Shown one piece after another: positions 22,389 through 31,188 of a stretch of 38,360 nucleotides of DNA. Location: NCBI GenBank assembly GCA_934182615.1, contig CAKPRO010000012.1:1-38360 (forward strand), in the 5' to 3' direction. How positions within the stretch are numbered: the stretch's first letter is position 1; each line of letters starts with the position of its first letter. The notes beneath the pieces are model-generated. The model did no database searches. It was not told the origin of the DNA and saw only the letters and a list, made by a program, of their open reading frames with translations. Source of the stretch: an uncultured Bacilli bacterium (GTDB taxonomy: Bacteria > Bacillota_I > Bacilli_A > RF39 > UBA660). A program made the position numbers and the translations under genes.

Positions 22389-23058
22389 TATGAAAAGTAT
22401 TTTATGGGGTATAGTTTTGGTTTTACTAGGAGTACTTATTGGTACTAATAGTTTAGGTATTACTAATATTGATATTTTCTTTAATGGGTGGTGGACTTTA
22501 TTTATTATAATACCTTGTTTTATAGGTTTATTTTCTAATGAAGGTAAGGCTGGTAATATAATAGGTCTTTTAGTAGGAGTCATCCTCTTACTAGGTATGA
22601 ATGATATCTTAGATTTGGATAAGATATGGAAATTAATAGTACCTTCTATTATAGTAATTATAGGATTATCATTAATATTTAAGAATAGTTTTAATAGTAA
22701 AGTAAATGATAAAATAAATAAATTAAATAAAGAAAAAAATAGTGATGATAATTATTTTGCAGCCTTCTCAGGACAAGATGTAAATCTAAGTAATAAAAAG
22801 TTTAATGGTAGTGAAGTAACAGCATGCTTTGGTGGTATTAAATTAGATTTAAGAGAGGCTATTATAGAAAAAGATATAGTAATTAATGCTTCAAGTATAT
22901 TTGGAGGTATCAATATCTTAGTACCAGAAGATGTAAATGTTATTGTAAAATCTACTTCTATCTTTGGAGGAGTAACTAATAAAAAAGAAAACACTAACTC
23001 TAAAAAGAATATCTATATAAATGCTATGTGTATGTTTGGTGGAGTTGATATTAAGTGA
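22381..23058 (+). CDS. LiaF-like membrane protein (DUF5668 with LiaF C-terminal domain)
   Basis: A 225-residue protein. Four hydrophobic segments fill residues ~5-105, including the IGTNSLGITNIDIFFNGWWTL-like DUF5668 block; a charged linker follows, then a beta-helical C-terminal domain with repeated FGG turns (ACFGGIKLDLREA, SIFGGINILVPE, SIFGGVTN, CMFGGVDIK). LiaF-type proteins restrain cell-envelope stress kinases in Bacillota; here a VanS-like kinase is encoded 4.7 kb downstream. It starts at ATG 22381 inside a decayed small gene and overlaps the DUF4097 gene by 4 bp. Confidence 0.85.
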   Translation: MNNMKSILWGIVLVLLGVLIGTNSLGITNIDIFFNGWWTLFIIIPCFIGLFSNEGKAGNIIGLLVGVILLLGMNDILDLDKIWKLIVPSIIVIIGLSLIFKNSFNSKVNDKINKLNKEKNSDDNYFAAFSGQDVNLSNKKFNGSEVTACFGGIKLDLREAIIEKDIVINASSIFGGINILVPEDVNVIVKSTSIFGGVTNKKENTNSKKNIYINAMCMFGGVDIK

Positions 23059-23867
23059 CCACTGGTAAGAAAATAATAAAATATTTATCTATGGCTTTTG
23101 CTATATTCTTAACTTTTACTATTATATCAGGTATAACAAATGGTATATATAGTTTAATTAGTGTATTTAGAAATACACCTAGTAAGGAAGAAGTAAAAGA
23201 GTTATGGCAAACCATTAATACTAATATAGATGATATTGATATAGATTTAATATATAATAATCTAAATATTAAAGTAGGAGATAAATTCTCTATAGAAACA
23301 AATAGTAATAATGTTAAATATACTATTCAAGATAGTACTTTAATAGTAAAAGAAAATAAAAAGGTATGGACTAGCACTAATAATAAGAAAGATGAATTAA
23401 CTATTTATATTCCAAGTAATATTGTATTAAATAAGATTGATATTGATATGGGAGCAGGTACTTTAAATATTGAAAATATAAATACGAGAAAATTAACTCT
23501 TGACTTAGGAGCAGGTTCTACTCTAATTAAAGATATTTATTCTGATAATACTAATATCAATACAGGAGCAGGTTCTTTTACTATTGAAAATGGTAATATC
23601 AATGACTTAGACTTAGATATAGGAGTAGGAAAAACCACTATTACATCAAAGATTACTGGTAATAGTACTATTGATACAGGAATAGGATCTTTATCTTTAA
23701 ATTTAATTGGTAATAATTATACTTTTAAAGTAAATAAAGGTATTGGTAAAGTGTTAATCGATAATAAAGAAGTAAGTGATAACGAAGTACTAGGAATGGG
23801 CTCTAACACTATAAAATTAAATGGTGGAATAGGGGATACTACTGTTACATTAAATAAAGATAGATAA
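23055..23867 (+). CDS. DUF4097-family beta-strand repeat protein
   Basis: A 270-residue protein starting at GTG 23055, within the GTGA overlap with the LiaF-like gene. An N-terminal transmembrane segment (~8-32) is followed by a beta-solenoid of repeats such as KIDIDMGAGTLNIENI, KLTLDLGAGSTLIKDI, NINTGAGSFTIENG and TIDTGIGSLSLNLI. The DUF4097/LiaF pair is a common envelope-stress module; this member is probably extracytoplasmic and anchored. Its biochemical role is unknown. The TTAAG-box promoter of the next operon starts just after its stop. Confidence 0.85.
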   Translation: MTTGKKIIKYLSMAFAIFLTFTIISGITNGIYSLISVFRNTPSKEEVKELWQTINTNIDDIDIDLIYNNLNIKVGDKFSIETNSNNVKYTIQDSTLIVKENKKVWTSTNNKKDELTIYIPSNIVLNKIDIDMGAGTLNIENINTRKLTLDLGAGSTLIKDIYSDNTNINTGAGSFTIENGNINDLDLDIGVGKTTITSKITGNSTIDTGIGSLSLNLIGNNYTFKVNKGIGKVLIDNKEVSDNEVLGMGSNTIKLNGGIGDTTVTLNKDR

Positions 23868-23869
23868 TA

Positions 23870-23913
23870 TTTAAGAAAATATTAAGGTTTTATAGATGGA
23901 AATCTGCTATAAT
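23870..23913 (+). promoter_or_regulatory. Regulated promoter with TTAAG direct repeat (operon 23936-26912)
   Basis: TTTAAG-N5-ATTAAG (23870-23886), then exactly 21 nt, then TATAAT (23908-23913) preceded by TGC. There is no good -35 box, as expected for an activator-dependent promoter. The same layout occurs before the VanR-like gene. Confidence 0.75.
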
Positions 23914-23935
23914 GTAAAAGATAAGGAGAAAGATA

Positions 23936-24592
23936 GTGATGCATGAAATTGATTTAGATAATTTACCGAGAAGGAAGACTTATGATTGGTTTAATTCTTT
24001 TAATAATCCGACATATGGTCTTACTGTAAAGTTAGATGTTACTTCATTAGTAGAACATACTAAGAAACATAATGAATCATTCTTTATAAATATGTTATAT
24101 ATTGTTGTTAAAGCACTTAATAGTGTCGATAATTTAAGAATGAGATTTGAAAATAATAAACCTGTTTTATATGATGAGATAAATCCTGCTATTACAGTAA
24201 TGACAAAAAATGAGATATTTGAAAATGTTAGGCTTATAAATAAAGATAATTATAAAGAATTTTATGAGATGGCTAAAGAGAAAATAGATAAGGCTAAATA
24301 TCAAGATAAATTAAATAATGAGAGTTATAATTCTACTGCTAGTTATAATGAATATTATATAACTTGTTTGCCATGGACTGATTTTACTAGTATGACACAT
24401 CCTATTCCTGAAGATAAAAGTTCACAGACTGTACCTAGAGTATGTTGGGGTAAATATATAGAAAATAATGGTAAATATGAAATATCTTTAAATATAACAG
24501 TTAGTCATGTCTTTGTAGATGGTTATCACTTATCTAAAGTATTTAATAATGTTCAAGAATTATTAAATGATACTACTAATGTACTTAAATAG
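23936..24592 (+). CDS. Chloramphenicol acetyltransferase-like (CatA family) protein
   Basis: A ~218-residue protein matching the length and order of CatA enzymes: an N-terminal RKTYDWFNSFNNP block, SFFINMLYIVVKALN, the ITCLPWTDFTSMTHP block and the catalytic motif VSHVFVDGYHLSKV, with the active-site His near residue 191. Classical CAT has HHxxxDG; here the first His is Ser. Many such proteins lie in chromosomal operons and act on unknown acyl acceptors, so resistance should not be assumed. GTG 23936 (7 nt after AAGGAG) or ATG 23939 can serve as start. It is the first gene of the TTAAG-box operon with an ABC exporter. Confidence 0.85.
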   Translation: MMHEIDLDNLPRRKTYDWFNSFNNPTYGLTVKLDVTSLVEHTKKHNESFFINMLYIVVKALNSVDNLRMRFENNKPVLYDEINPAITVMTKNEIFENVRLINKDNYKEFYEMAKEKIDKAKYQDKLNNESYNSTASYNEYYITCLPWTDFTSMTHPIPEDKSSQTVPRVCWGKYIENNGKYEISLNITVSHVFVDGYHLSKVFNNVQELLNDTTNVLK

Positions 24593-24600
24593 GAGGATTT

Positions 24601-25311
24601 ATGATAGAAATTAAAAATGTAAGTAAGACTTATAATGGTAAAAAGAAAGTATTAAAGAATATTAGTTTTAAAATTGAAGGTGGTGAGATATTTGCTTTTA
24701 TTGGTCATAATGGGGCAGGTAAAACTACTATGATAAAGTGTATTATGGGTATTCTTGATTTTGAAGAAGGTGATATATTAGTAGATAATAAAAGTATTAA
24801 AGAAGAACCACTGGAATGCAAGAGAATAATGGCTTATGTACCAGATAATCCTGATTTATATGAAAATATGAAGGCTATAGATTTTATTAATTTTATCTGT
24901 GATATGTATGAAGTACCAGAGGATATAAGAAGAGAAAATACGCTAAAGTATGCTAAAATGTTTGAGATAGAAGATAAATTAAATGATGATATATCAAGTT
25001 TTTCTCATGGTATGAAACAAAAGGTTGCTTTAATTGCGGCTTTAGCTCATAATCCTAAAGTGTTAATAATGGATGAACCATTCGTCGGCTTAGATCCTAA
25101 GGCTGTATATGACATGAAAGAAATAATGCGAGATATGGCTAAGGATGGTAAGACAATATTTTTCTCTACCCATATTCTTGATGTAGCAGAAAAATTATGT
25201 GATAGAGTAGCTATTATTAAAGATGGAACTATTGTTAAAGTAGGTAAGATGAAAGATATCAAGGGTGATGAATCATTAGAGCAGGTATTCTTAGAACTAG
25301 GTGAAAAATAA
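24601..25311 (+). CDS. ABC transporter ATP-binding protein
   Basis: A 236-residue ATPase with Walker A GHNGAGKTT, signature FSHGMKQK (SHG variant of SGG), Walker B VLIMDEPFVGLDP and switch His in STHILDVAEKLCD. It is of the class that pairs with ABC-2-type exporters. The RBS AGGAGG lies just after the CAT-like gene, and its stop overlaps the permease start (TAATG), so a complex with the protein at 25311-26912 is nearly certain. The substrate is unknown; the context suggests a lipid, peptide antibiotic or other envelope-active compound. Confidence 0.95.
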   Translation: MIEIKNVSKTYNGKKKVLKNISFKIEGGEIFAFIGHNGAGKTTMIKCIMGILDFEEGDILVDNKSIKEEPLECKRIMAYVPDNPDLYENMKAIDFINFICDMYEVPEDIRRENTLKYAKMFEIEDKLNDDISSFSHGMKQKVALIAALAHNPKVLIMDEPFVGLDPKAVYDMKEIMRDMAKDGKTIFFSTHILDVAEKLCDRVAIIKDGTIVKVGKMKDIKGDESLEQVFLELGEK

Positions 25312-26912
25312 TGAAAACACTATCACTATTAAAAGCTGTTCTTACCTGTGATATGAATATGTTTAAATATTCAGCGGGTAAGAATGCTAGTACTAAAAAG
25401 AAGATATTATTACCAGTATTTCTTTTCTTGACTATTGGTTATTCTATTGGCTACTATGCCTATATGATAGGTAAACCATTACATGAAATTGGTTTAACTT
25501 ATGTAATGCTTAGTTTATTTATCTTTATGGTTAGTATTATAACGATAATTGAAGGTATTTATAAATCACAAGGAATACTATTTGAATGTAAAGATAATGA
25601 CTTATTATTTTCTTTGCCAATTAAAAGAAGTCAAATACTATTTGTTAGAATATTTAAATTAATATTATTTCAGTATATATATAATTTAATGTTTTTATTA
25701 CCTGCTTTTGTTATCTATATTTATTTTGAACATCCTAGTATAAGTTTTTATATAATATCTTTTATTATGACTATATTAATACCAATTATACCTACTGTTA
25801 TATCTAGTATCTTAGGTTATTTGGTTAAAATGGTATCAAGTAAATTTAAATCAAAGAAGATAATGCAAACAATACTATCTAGTATTATCTTTATGGGTAT
25901 CTTTTTCTTAAGTTTTAATTTAAATAATTTTATCGAAGATATAGCAAGTAGGGTCTCTAGTATTAATGATATGTTAACGAGAATATATTACCCAGTAGGA
26001 GCTTATACTATATTAATAGATAAGTTTGATATCATGGTATTTTTAAAATTATTATTAATAAATATTATTCCATTTATATTATTTATTTTACTAGGAGGTA
26101 AATATTATTTTAAAATAATAGAGGGCTCTAAAGAGAGTATAGTAAGAAAAAGTAAAAATAAAAAAGAAGTATATAAAAAGAATAGGCCTATTAAGGCTTT
26201 AACTATGAAGGAACTAAAGAGATATTTCTCTTCACCAGTATATATGTTTAATACGATATTTGGTTTACTTTTAGTACTAGTATTAACAATACTTTTATGT
26301 ATTAAAGGAAATAGTATTATAGAGATGTTACTTAGTAATGAAGAATTAAGTATAGATATTTCAATGCCAGTTATTTATTATATCTTAGTACTATTCTCAT
26401 GTTTGATGACTTCGATAACATCTTCTAGTGTATCACTAGAAGGTAAGACGATAAATATTACGAAGAGTTTGCCTATTAGTGAGAGGGATATTTTTAAGTC
26501 TAAGATAATTTATCCATATATTATTGAATTACCTTTTGTTATTATATCTGAATTAATATTCTTTATTATATTTAAAGTTAATATTATTTATATATTATTA
26601 ATATTTAGTATGAGTATTAGTTCTATTACTTTATCTAGTATTTTAGGATTAGTTATTAATTTGAAATATCCTAAGATGAATGCTTTAAATGATACTGAAG
26701 TAGTTAAACAGAGTATGAGTAGTATGGTAGCGGTATTTATTAATATTGGTATTATTATTATCTCAGTAATTGGTATTTTTGCTTTATATGATATGTTAAA
26801 TATCTATTTATTACTTAGCATGCATGTACTTATTATTATTTTAATAACTATTATTTTATATTATATTCTTATGAATAAAGGTATTAAAGAATATAGAAGT
26901 ATTAATGTATAG
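25311..26912 (+). CDS. ABC exporter permease (large two-half membrane protein)
   Basis: A 533-residue integral membrane protein with about 12 hydrophobic segments in two halves separated by a charged cytoplasmic loop (residues ~275-300, KKEVYKKNRPIKALTMKELK). This is the layout of the putative ABC exporter permeases in which both ABC-2-like halves are fused. LLFSLPIKRSQILFVRI and ITKSLPISERDIFKSKI are equivalent loops in the two halves. It overlaps the ATPase gene by one base and is the last gene of the operon; hairpin element B follows 11 bp after the stop. Confidence 0.88.
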   Translation: MKTLSLLKAVLTCDMNMFKYSAGKNASTKKKILLPVFLFLTIGYSIGYYAYMIGKPLHEIGLTYVMLSLFIFMVSIITIIEGIYKSQGILFECKDNDLLFSLPIKRSQILFVRIFKLILFQYIYNLMFLLPAFVIYIYFEHPSISFYIISFIMTILIPIIPTVISSILGYLVKMVSSKFKSKKIMQTILSSIIFMGIFFLSFNLNNFIEDIASRVSSINDMLTRIYYPVGAYTILIDKFDIMVFLKLLLINIIPFILFILLGGKYYFKIIEGSKESIVRKSKNKKEVYKKNRPIKALTMKELKRYFSSPVYMFNTIFGLLLVLVLTILLCIKGNSIIEMLLSNEELSIDISMPVIYYILVLFSCLMTSITSSSVSLEGKTINITKSLPISERDIFKSKIIYPYIIELPFVIISELIFFIIFKVNIIYILLIFSMSISSITLSSILGLVINLKYPKMNALNDTEVVKQSMSSMVAVFINIGIIIISVIGIFALYDMLNIYLLLSMHVLIIILITIILYYILMNKGIKEYRSINV

Positions 26913-26923
26913 TTTATTATGTT

Positions 26924-26995
26924 CACTCTAGATCTAAGGTTCTAGAGTGTTTATTTGAACCAAAGTATTGTCTCAAATAAATATATCAACCATAT
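26924..26995. repeat. Triple-hairpin intergenic element, copy B
   Basis: Hairpin 1 pairs CACTCTAGA with TCTAGAGTG (loop TCTAAGGT). Hairpin 2 pairs TTTATTTGA with TCAAATAAA (14-nt loop). Hairpin 3 pairs ATAT with ATAT across CAACC. It separates the ABC operon from the two-component operon and may also end the former, though no T-tract follows. Confidence 0.75.
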
Positions 26996-27036
26996 CTATT
27001 ATATATAAGCATGAATATATACTAAAATATTAATTA

Positions 27037-27080
27037 TTTAAGAAAATCTTAAGATTTTGTAAATAAAAATATGCTATAAT
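27037..27080 (+). promoter_or_regulatory. Autoregulated promoter of the VanRS-like operon
   Basis: TTTAAG-N5-CTTAAG (27037-27053), exactly 21 nt, then TATAAT (27075-27080) preceded by TGC. This is the same arrangement as at 23870-23913, which suggests that the regulator encoded next controls both. Confidence 0.78.
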
Positions 27081-27095
27081 AATTTAGGAAGTGGT

Positions 27096-27785
27096 ATGAT
27101 GTCAAATATTCTAATAGTAGATGATGAAAAAGCAATAGCAGATCTTTTGGAAGTATATTTAAAGAATGAAAATTATAATGTTATTAAATATTATTCTAGT
27201 GCTGATGTAGTAAGAGATATAGATAATTTAAAGATAGATTTGGCTATATTAGATGTTATGATGCCTGAAGTAGATGGTTTTAAACTATGTAGTATTATTA
27301 GAAAGAAATATAACTTTCCTATCATATTTGCTACCGCTAAAGTAGAAGATATCGATAAAATAAATGGTCTTTCAATAGGAGCAGATGACTATGTAACTAA
27401 ACCGTTTGAACCATTAGAACTTATGGCTAGGGTAAAAGCTCAACTAAGAAGATATCAAAAATATAATAATGTTAAAGAAGAAAATGTAATAGATTTTAGA
27501 GGTATAGTAATAAATAATGATACTCATGAGTTTATTTTTAATAATGAGAAGATAGAACTTACTAAGACAGAATTTGCTATACTTTGGATTCTTTGTGAAA
27601 ATAGAGGAAATGTAGTAAAAAGTGATACATTATTTTCTACAGTATGGAAAGAAAATTATTTTGAAAAAGATAATAATACAATAATGGTTCATATTAGACA
27701 TATAAGGGAAAAGATGAAGGATACTTATAGTAAACCAAAGTATATAAAAACAATTTATGGAGTGGGGTATAAAATTGAAAAATAA
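27096..27785 (+). CDS. OmpR/VanR-family response regulator
   Basis: A 229-residue regulator. The receiver domain has the acidic pair in VDDEKAIADLLEVYLKNE, phospho-acceptor Asp53 in AILDVMMPEVDGF, Thr in FATAKVEDIDKINGL and Lys in YVTKPFEPLELMARVKAQL. The winged-helix output domain has LTKTEFAILWILCENRG and VHIRHIREKM, ending YIKTIYGVGYKIEK. The sequence style is that of VanR. ATG 27096 or 27099 follows AGGAAGTGG. The promoter carries a TTAAG direct repeat, as OmpR-type tandem dimers prefer. It overlaps its kinase gene. Confidence 0.95.
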   Translation: MMSNILIVDDEKAIADLLEVYLKNENYNVIKYYSSADVVRDIDNLKIDLAILDVMMPEVDGFKLCSIIRKKYNFPIIFATAKVEDIDKINGLSIGADDYVTKPFEPLELMARVKAQLRRYQKYNNVKEENVIDFRGIVINNDTHEFIFNNEKIELTKTEFAILWILCENRGNVVKSDTLFSTVWKENYFEKDNNTIMVHIRHIREKMKDTYSKPKYIKTIYGVGYKIEK

Positions 27786-28893
27786 TAGAGAAGATTTATT
27801 TAAAAAGAGATTTTGGCGTTTAATAGGAAAAATGATTATTAGTTTTACTATTATAGTAATATTTTTTATGGTGTTAAAAAGAATAATTGAATTATCTGAT
27901 TTTCAATGGTTATATAATAAAAATAACGTTACATATTATAGGGCTATATATACATTTGATTTACTATATTATAATGGTTATGTCTATGTTGCATTAGCAG
28001 TTATTGCTATAATAATATTTTTAATACTATTATATAAAGAAATTAAAAGTATGACATCATATATAAATGTAATATCTGATTCATCAGAAAAGTTATTTGA
28101 TGGAACAGAGGAATATATAAGTTTACCTCCTGAAATGAAAGAGTTAGAAATTAAGTTAAATCATTTTAGAAGTGAGTCTATTAAAAATAAGAAATTAGCT
28201 GAAGAAAATGAAAAGAAAAAAGATGAGTTAATTGTTTATTTAGCACATGATATAAAGACACCTTTAACAGTAGTAATAGGTTATTTATCTCTTTTAGATG
28301 AAATAGAGGATATGCCTCTAAAACAAAGGAAAAAATATATTGAACTTGCTTTAAATAAGTCATATCGTTTAGAAGAATTAATTAATGAGTTATTTGATAT
28401 AGCAAGATTTAATTCAGAAAAGATTATTCTAGAGAAAGAAGAATTAAATCTTAATATGATGTTAGAGCAAATAATTGATGATTTTTTTCCTATCTTAAAA
28501 GAAATAAATAAAAATATAAATTTAAATACTAGTGATAATATTAGTATCTATGCTGATCCAGATAAACTTAGTAGAGTATTTAATAATTTAATTAAGAATG
28601 CTATAAATTATAGTAAAGAAAATACGGATATAGATATTAATGTTAAAAAGAGAGATAAAGAAATTGAGGTAGAAATAATTAATCAAGGTAAAATGATACC
28701 TAAAGATAAATTAGATAAAATATTTGAGAACTTTTATAGACTAGATACTTCAAGGACTAGTAAGACTGGTGGCAGTGGTTTAGGACTTGCTATTAGTAAA
28801 CAGATAGTAGAACTTCATAATGGCAATATAAAAGTAAATAGCGATAAAAATAAAACTATATTTACTATTATTTTACCAATAGATGAAGAATAA
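27775..28893 (+). CDS. VanS-like sensor histidine kinase
   Basis: A ~372-residue kinase if started at TTG 27775, which lies 7 bp after GGAGTGGGG and overlaps the regulator's end; ATG 27757 is the alternative. Two transmembrane helices (~18-38 and ~70-88) enclose a short outer loop of ~30 residues, as in VanS and other intramembrane-type sensors. Then come a linker coiled coil, the H-box VYLAHDIKTPLTVVIGYL (His158), N-box FNNLIKNAINY, and G-boxes ending TGGSGLGLAISKQIVELHNG. The tiny sensor loop suggests sensing at the membrane, perhaps through the LiaF-like protein or the ABC exporter encoded upstream (inference). Confidence 0.93.
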   Translation: MKNNREDLFKKRFWRLIGKMIISFTIIVIFFMVLKRIIELSDFQWLYNKNNVTYYRAIYTFDLLYYNGYVYVALAVIAIIIFLILLYKEIKSMTSYINVISDSSEKLFDGTEEYISLPPEMKELEIKLNHFRSESIKNKKLAEENEKKKDELIVYLAHDIKTPLTVVIGYLSLLDEIEDMPLKQRKKYIELALNKSYRLEELINELFDIARFNSEKIILEKEELNLNMMLEQIIDDFFPILKEINKNINLNTSDNISIYADPDKLSRVFNNLIKNAINYSKENTDIDINVKKRDKEIEVEIINQGKMIPKDKLDKIFENFYRLDTSRTSKTGGSGLGLAISKQIVELHNGNIKVNSDKNKTIFTIILPIDEE

Positions 28894-28894
28894 A

Positions 28895-28922
28895 CTTAAG
28901 AAAGTATTAAGATTTATTTAAG
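28895..28922 (+). promoter_or_regulatory. Triple TTAAG direct repeat
   Basis: CTTAAG-N5-ATTAAG-N5-TTTAAG, three half-sites in phase at 11 bp, directly after the kinase stop. The nearest TATAAT (28955-28960) is 32 nt on, that is 21 plus one 11-bp unit, but it is part of a terminator stem. It may control the FemAB-like gene at 29001. Confidence 0.6.
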
Positions 28923-28951
28923 AGATAATTAATAAATAAATAGCAAAAAAT

Positions 28952-28978
28952 TAGTATAATTATTATACTAGTTTTTTA
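28952..28978 (+). terminator. Terminator of the VanRS-like operon
   Basis: TAGTATAAT and ATTATACTA form a stem around a central T (in practice a 7-bp stem with a 5-nt loop), followed by GTTTTTT. Confidence 0.7.
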
Positions 28979-29000
28979 TTATTAAATAGAAGGTGAATAT

Positions 29001-30161
29001 ATGAAGTTTGTAGAACTATCAAGTGAAGAATTTAATAAAGTTAGTAATAATTTTCTTGGTAGTAATTTTTATCAAAGTTATGAATGGTCTAAATTAAAAG
29101 AATCAATAGGTTGGAAACATTATTATGTTGGAGTATTAAAAGATAATACTTTAGTAGCAGTTACTCTTATATTGGGAAAGAAAATATACTTTAATAAATA
29201 TTTATATTATGCTCCAAGAGGGGTACTACTTGATTATAATGATACAGAAGTACTTAGTTTTTTTACTAAGGAAGTAAAGAAGTTTTTGATAAAGAGAAAA
29301 GGCATAGTATTAAAGATTGATCCATTTGTAGAATATCAAAAACATGATAATAGTGGTAATGTAGTCACAGATTTTTGTAATAGAAAAGTTATAGATAATT
29401 TGATTAAACAAGGATATAAACTTCATGGTTTTACTACTGGATATACAGATGAGATACAACTTAGATGGAGTTATTATTTAGATATTACTAAAAGCATGGA
29501 TGATATCATGATGGGTATGGATCAAAGATGCCGAAGATGTATTAGAAAATATGAAAAGTATCCTTTAGAACTTGTTATACTGGGTAATAATGATGATATT
29601 AGTGATTTTAAAGAAGTTATGCAAAGCACTGCGAATAGACAGAATCACTTTGATAGATCTTTAGAATATTATAAAAATCTAAACAATCTTTTAGGAGATA
29701 GAAGTCTTCTTACGATAATTTATTTAGATAGAAATAAGTATTTAAAAGAATGTACTGGGGATAAACTATATGATATAGTTATGAATGATAAAAGAAAAAT
29801 AATACCTATAAGTGCTGGAGTATTTATTTTTGATAAAGATAGATTAAATTATGTTTATGGTGGTACACATAAAGAATATATGCCTTTAATGGCTCAGTAT
29901 AAAATGCAAATGGAAATGATTAAACTAGCTATGGAAAGAGGGTTACCAATATATGATTTTGGAGGTATCAGTGGTAATTTTACTCCAGGTAGTGAAAACT
30001 ATGGTGTCTATGAATTTAAAAGAGGTTTTGGTGGTAAGGTTTTAGAGTATATTGGAGAGTTTGATTTAATATTAGATAAGTTTGGTTATTATATATATGA
30101 TATTGGTTATAAACTATATCGTAATACTAAAAAGGTAATAGCAAAAATATTAAAAAGATAA
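29001..30161 (+). CDS. FemA/FemB-family aminoacyl (peptidoglycan bridge) transferase
   Basis: A 386-residue FemAB protein made of two GNAT-like domains: NFYQSYEWSKLKESIGWKHY and GKKIYFNKYLYYAPRGV in the first, the MDQRCRRCIRKYEKYPLEL and ANRQNHFDRSLEYY blocks between, and the late VYGGTHKEYMPLMAQYKMQM and YDFGGISG, NYGVYEFKRGFGG marks. These enzymes use aminoacyl-tRNA to add amino acids to lipid II and build the peptidoglycan cross-bridge. It lies after a VanRS-like system and a TTAAG triple repeat, so envelope-stress control is likely. The RBS is AAGGTGAA. The long coiled-coil insertion of FemA is absent. Confidence 0.9.
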   Translation: MKFVELSSEEFNKVSNNFLGSNFYQSYEWSKLKESIGWKHYYVGVLKDNTLVAVTLILGKKIYFNKYLYYAPRGVLLDYNDTEVLSFFTKEVKKFLIKRKGIVLKIDPFVEYQKHDNSGNVVTDFCNRKVIDNLIKQGYKLHGFTTGYTDEIQLRWSYYLDITKSMDDIMMGMDQRCRRCIRKYEKYPLELVILGNNDDISDFKEVMQSTANRQNHFDRSLEYYKNLNNLLGDRSLLTIIYLDRNKYLKECTGDKLYDIVMNDKRKIIPISAGVFIFDKDRLNYVYGGTHKEYMPLMAQYKMQMEMIKLAMERGLPIYDFGGISGNFTPGSENYGVYEFKRGFGGKVLEYIGEFDLILDKFGYYIYDIGYKLYRNTKKVIAKILKR

Positions 30162-30191
30162 ATACATAGGTTTAAAGCTTATGTATTTTTT
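30161..30191 (+). terminator. Terminator of the FemAB-like gene
   Basis: AATACATA pairs with TATGTATT across an 11-nt loop, followed by a T run. Confidence 0.8.
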
Positions 30192-30254
30192 CTATATTAA
30201 TGTTGCAAAATAACTTAAAATATTAAAAAAATAAGAAAAAAGATAACAAAGTAA

Positions 30255-30282
30255 TTTAAAATTATTAAATATATGATAAAAT
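30255..30282 (+). promoter_or_regulatory. Possible promoter of the DUF1848 gene
   Basis: TTTAAA, 16 bp, TAAAAT preceded by TGA (extended -10), close to the start codon at 30301. Confidence 0.4.
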
Positions 30283-30300
30283 ATTAGATGTGATGTAAGT

Positions 30301-31188
30301 ATGATATTAAATGTAAGTGGAAGAACTGATATAGTAGCTTTTTATACCGAATGGTTTATGAATAGATATAAAGAAGGATATGTAATGGTAAGAAATCCTT
30401 TTAATTGTCACTTGGTAAATGAAATATATTTTGAAGATGTTGATTTAATAGTTTTTTGTACTAAGAATCCTCTTCCGATAATAGATAGAATAAAAGAAAT
30501 AGACAAACCAATACTATTTCATATAACAATAACTCCCTATAATAAAGATATTGAACCTAATGTTATAGATAAGAGGGATATAATTGAAGGAGTAAAAGAG
30601 TTATCTAAGATAATAGGAATAGATAATATATATATTAGATATGATCCAATATTTTTAAGTGATAAATATAATATAGAATATCATATAAAGGCTTTTAATA
30701 AACTATGTAGTATGTTAAATGGTTATGTAAAACATATCATAGTATCATTTATAGATGATTATAAGAATGTTAGAAAGAATAATAATATTTTAAAAATAAA
30801 ACCATTTACTAAAGAAGACTATAAGTTACTGGGAGAATCCTTCTCTAGGATAGCAAAAGAAAATAATATGACAGTACAAACTTGTGCTGAAGAAGAAACA
30901 TTAGAAGAATATGGCTTTATAAAAGAAGAATGTTTATCTCATACACTTGCCTATAAGTTAACTGGTAAATCTTATAAGAATTGGACTTCAAGAAAGAATA
31001 AGTATTGTAATTGTGTTAATATGGTGGATATTGGTGTATATAATAGTTGTAGACACTTTTGCAAATATTGCTATGCTAATTATGATGAGAATAAAGTAAT
31101 AGAAAATTATCATAATCATGATGTTAATTCTCCATTACTAATAGGTAATATAGAAGATAATGATATTATTAAAAGAAGATATAAATAA
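30301..31188 (+). CDS. DUF1848 family protein
   Basis: A 295-residue DUF1848 protein. The family opening SGRTDIVAFYTEWFMNR, the VFCTKNPLPI and HITITPYNKDIEPN blocks, IRYDPIFLSD, and the C-terminal cysteine cluster (CNCVNM, then SCRHFCKYCYANYD) are all present. The fold and the CxxxCxxC motif resemble those of radical-SAM or metal-cluster proteins such as spore photoproduct lyase relatives, but the reaction is unknown. The leader is short, with only a weak RBS (GATGTGATG). Monocistronic. Confidence 0.9.
   Translation: MILNVSGRTDIVAFYTEWFMNRYKEGYVMVRNPFNCHLVNEIYFEDVDLIVFCTKNPLPIIDRIKEIDKPILFHITITPYNKDIEPNVIDKRDIIEGVKELSKIIGIDNIYIRYDPIFLSDKYNIEYHIKAFNKLCSMLNGYVKHIIVSFIDDYKNVRKNNNILKIKPFTKEDYKLLGESFSRIAKENNMTVQTCAEEETLEEYGFIKEECLSHTLAYKLTGKSYKNWTSRKNKYCNCVNMVDIGVYNSCRHFCKYCYANYDENKVIENYHNHDVNSPLLIGNIEDNDIIKRRYK

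Noticed and set aside
23936..24592. Calling the CAT-like protein a chloramphenicol resistance gene
   Set aside because: The His-His of the catalytic motif is Ser-His and the gene lies in an envelope-stress operon; the acyl acceptor cannot be read from sequence.
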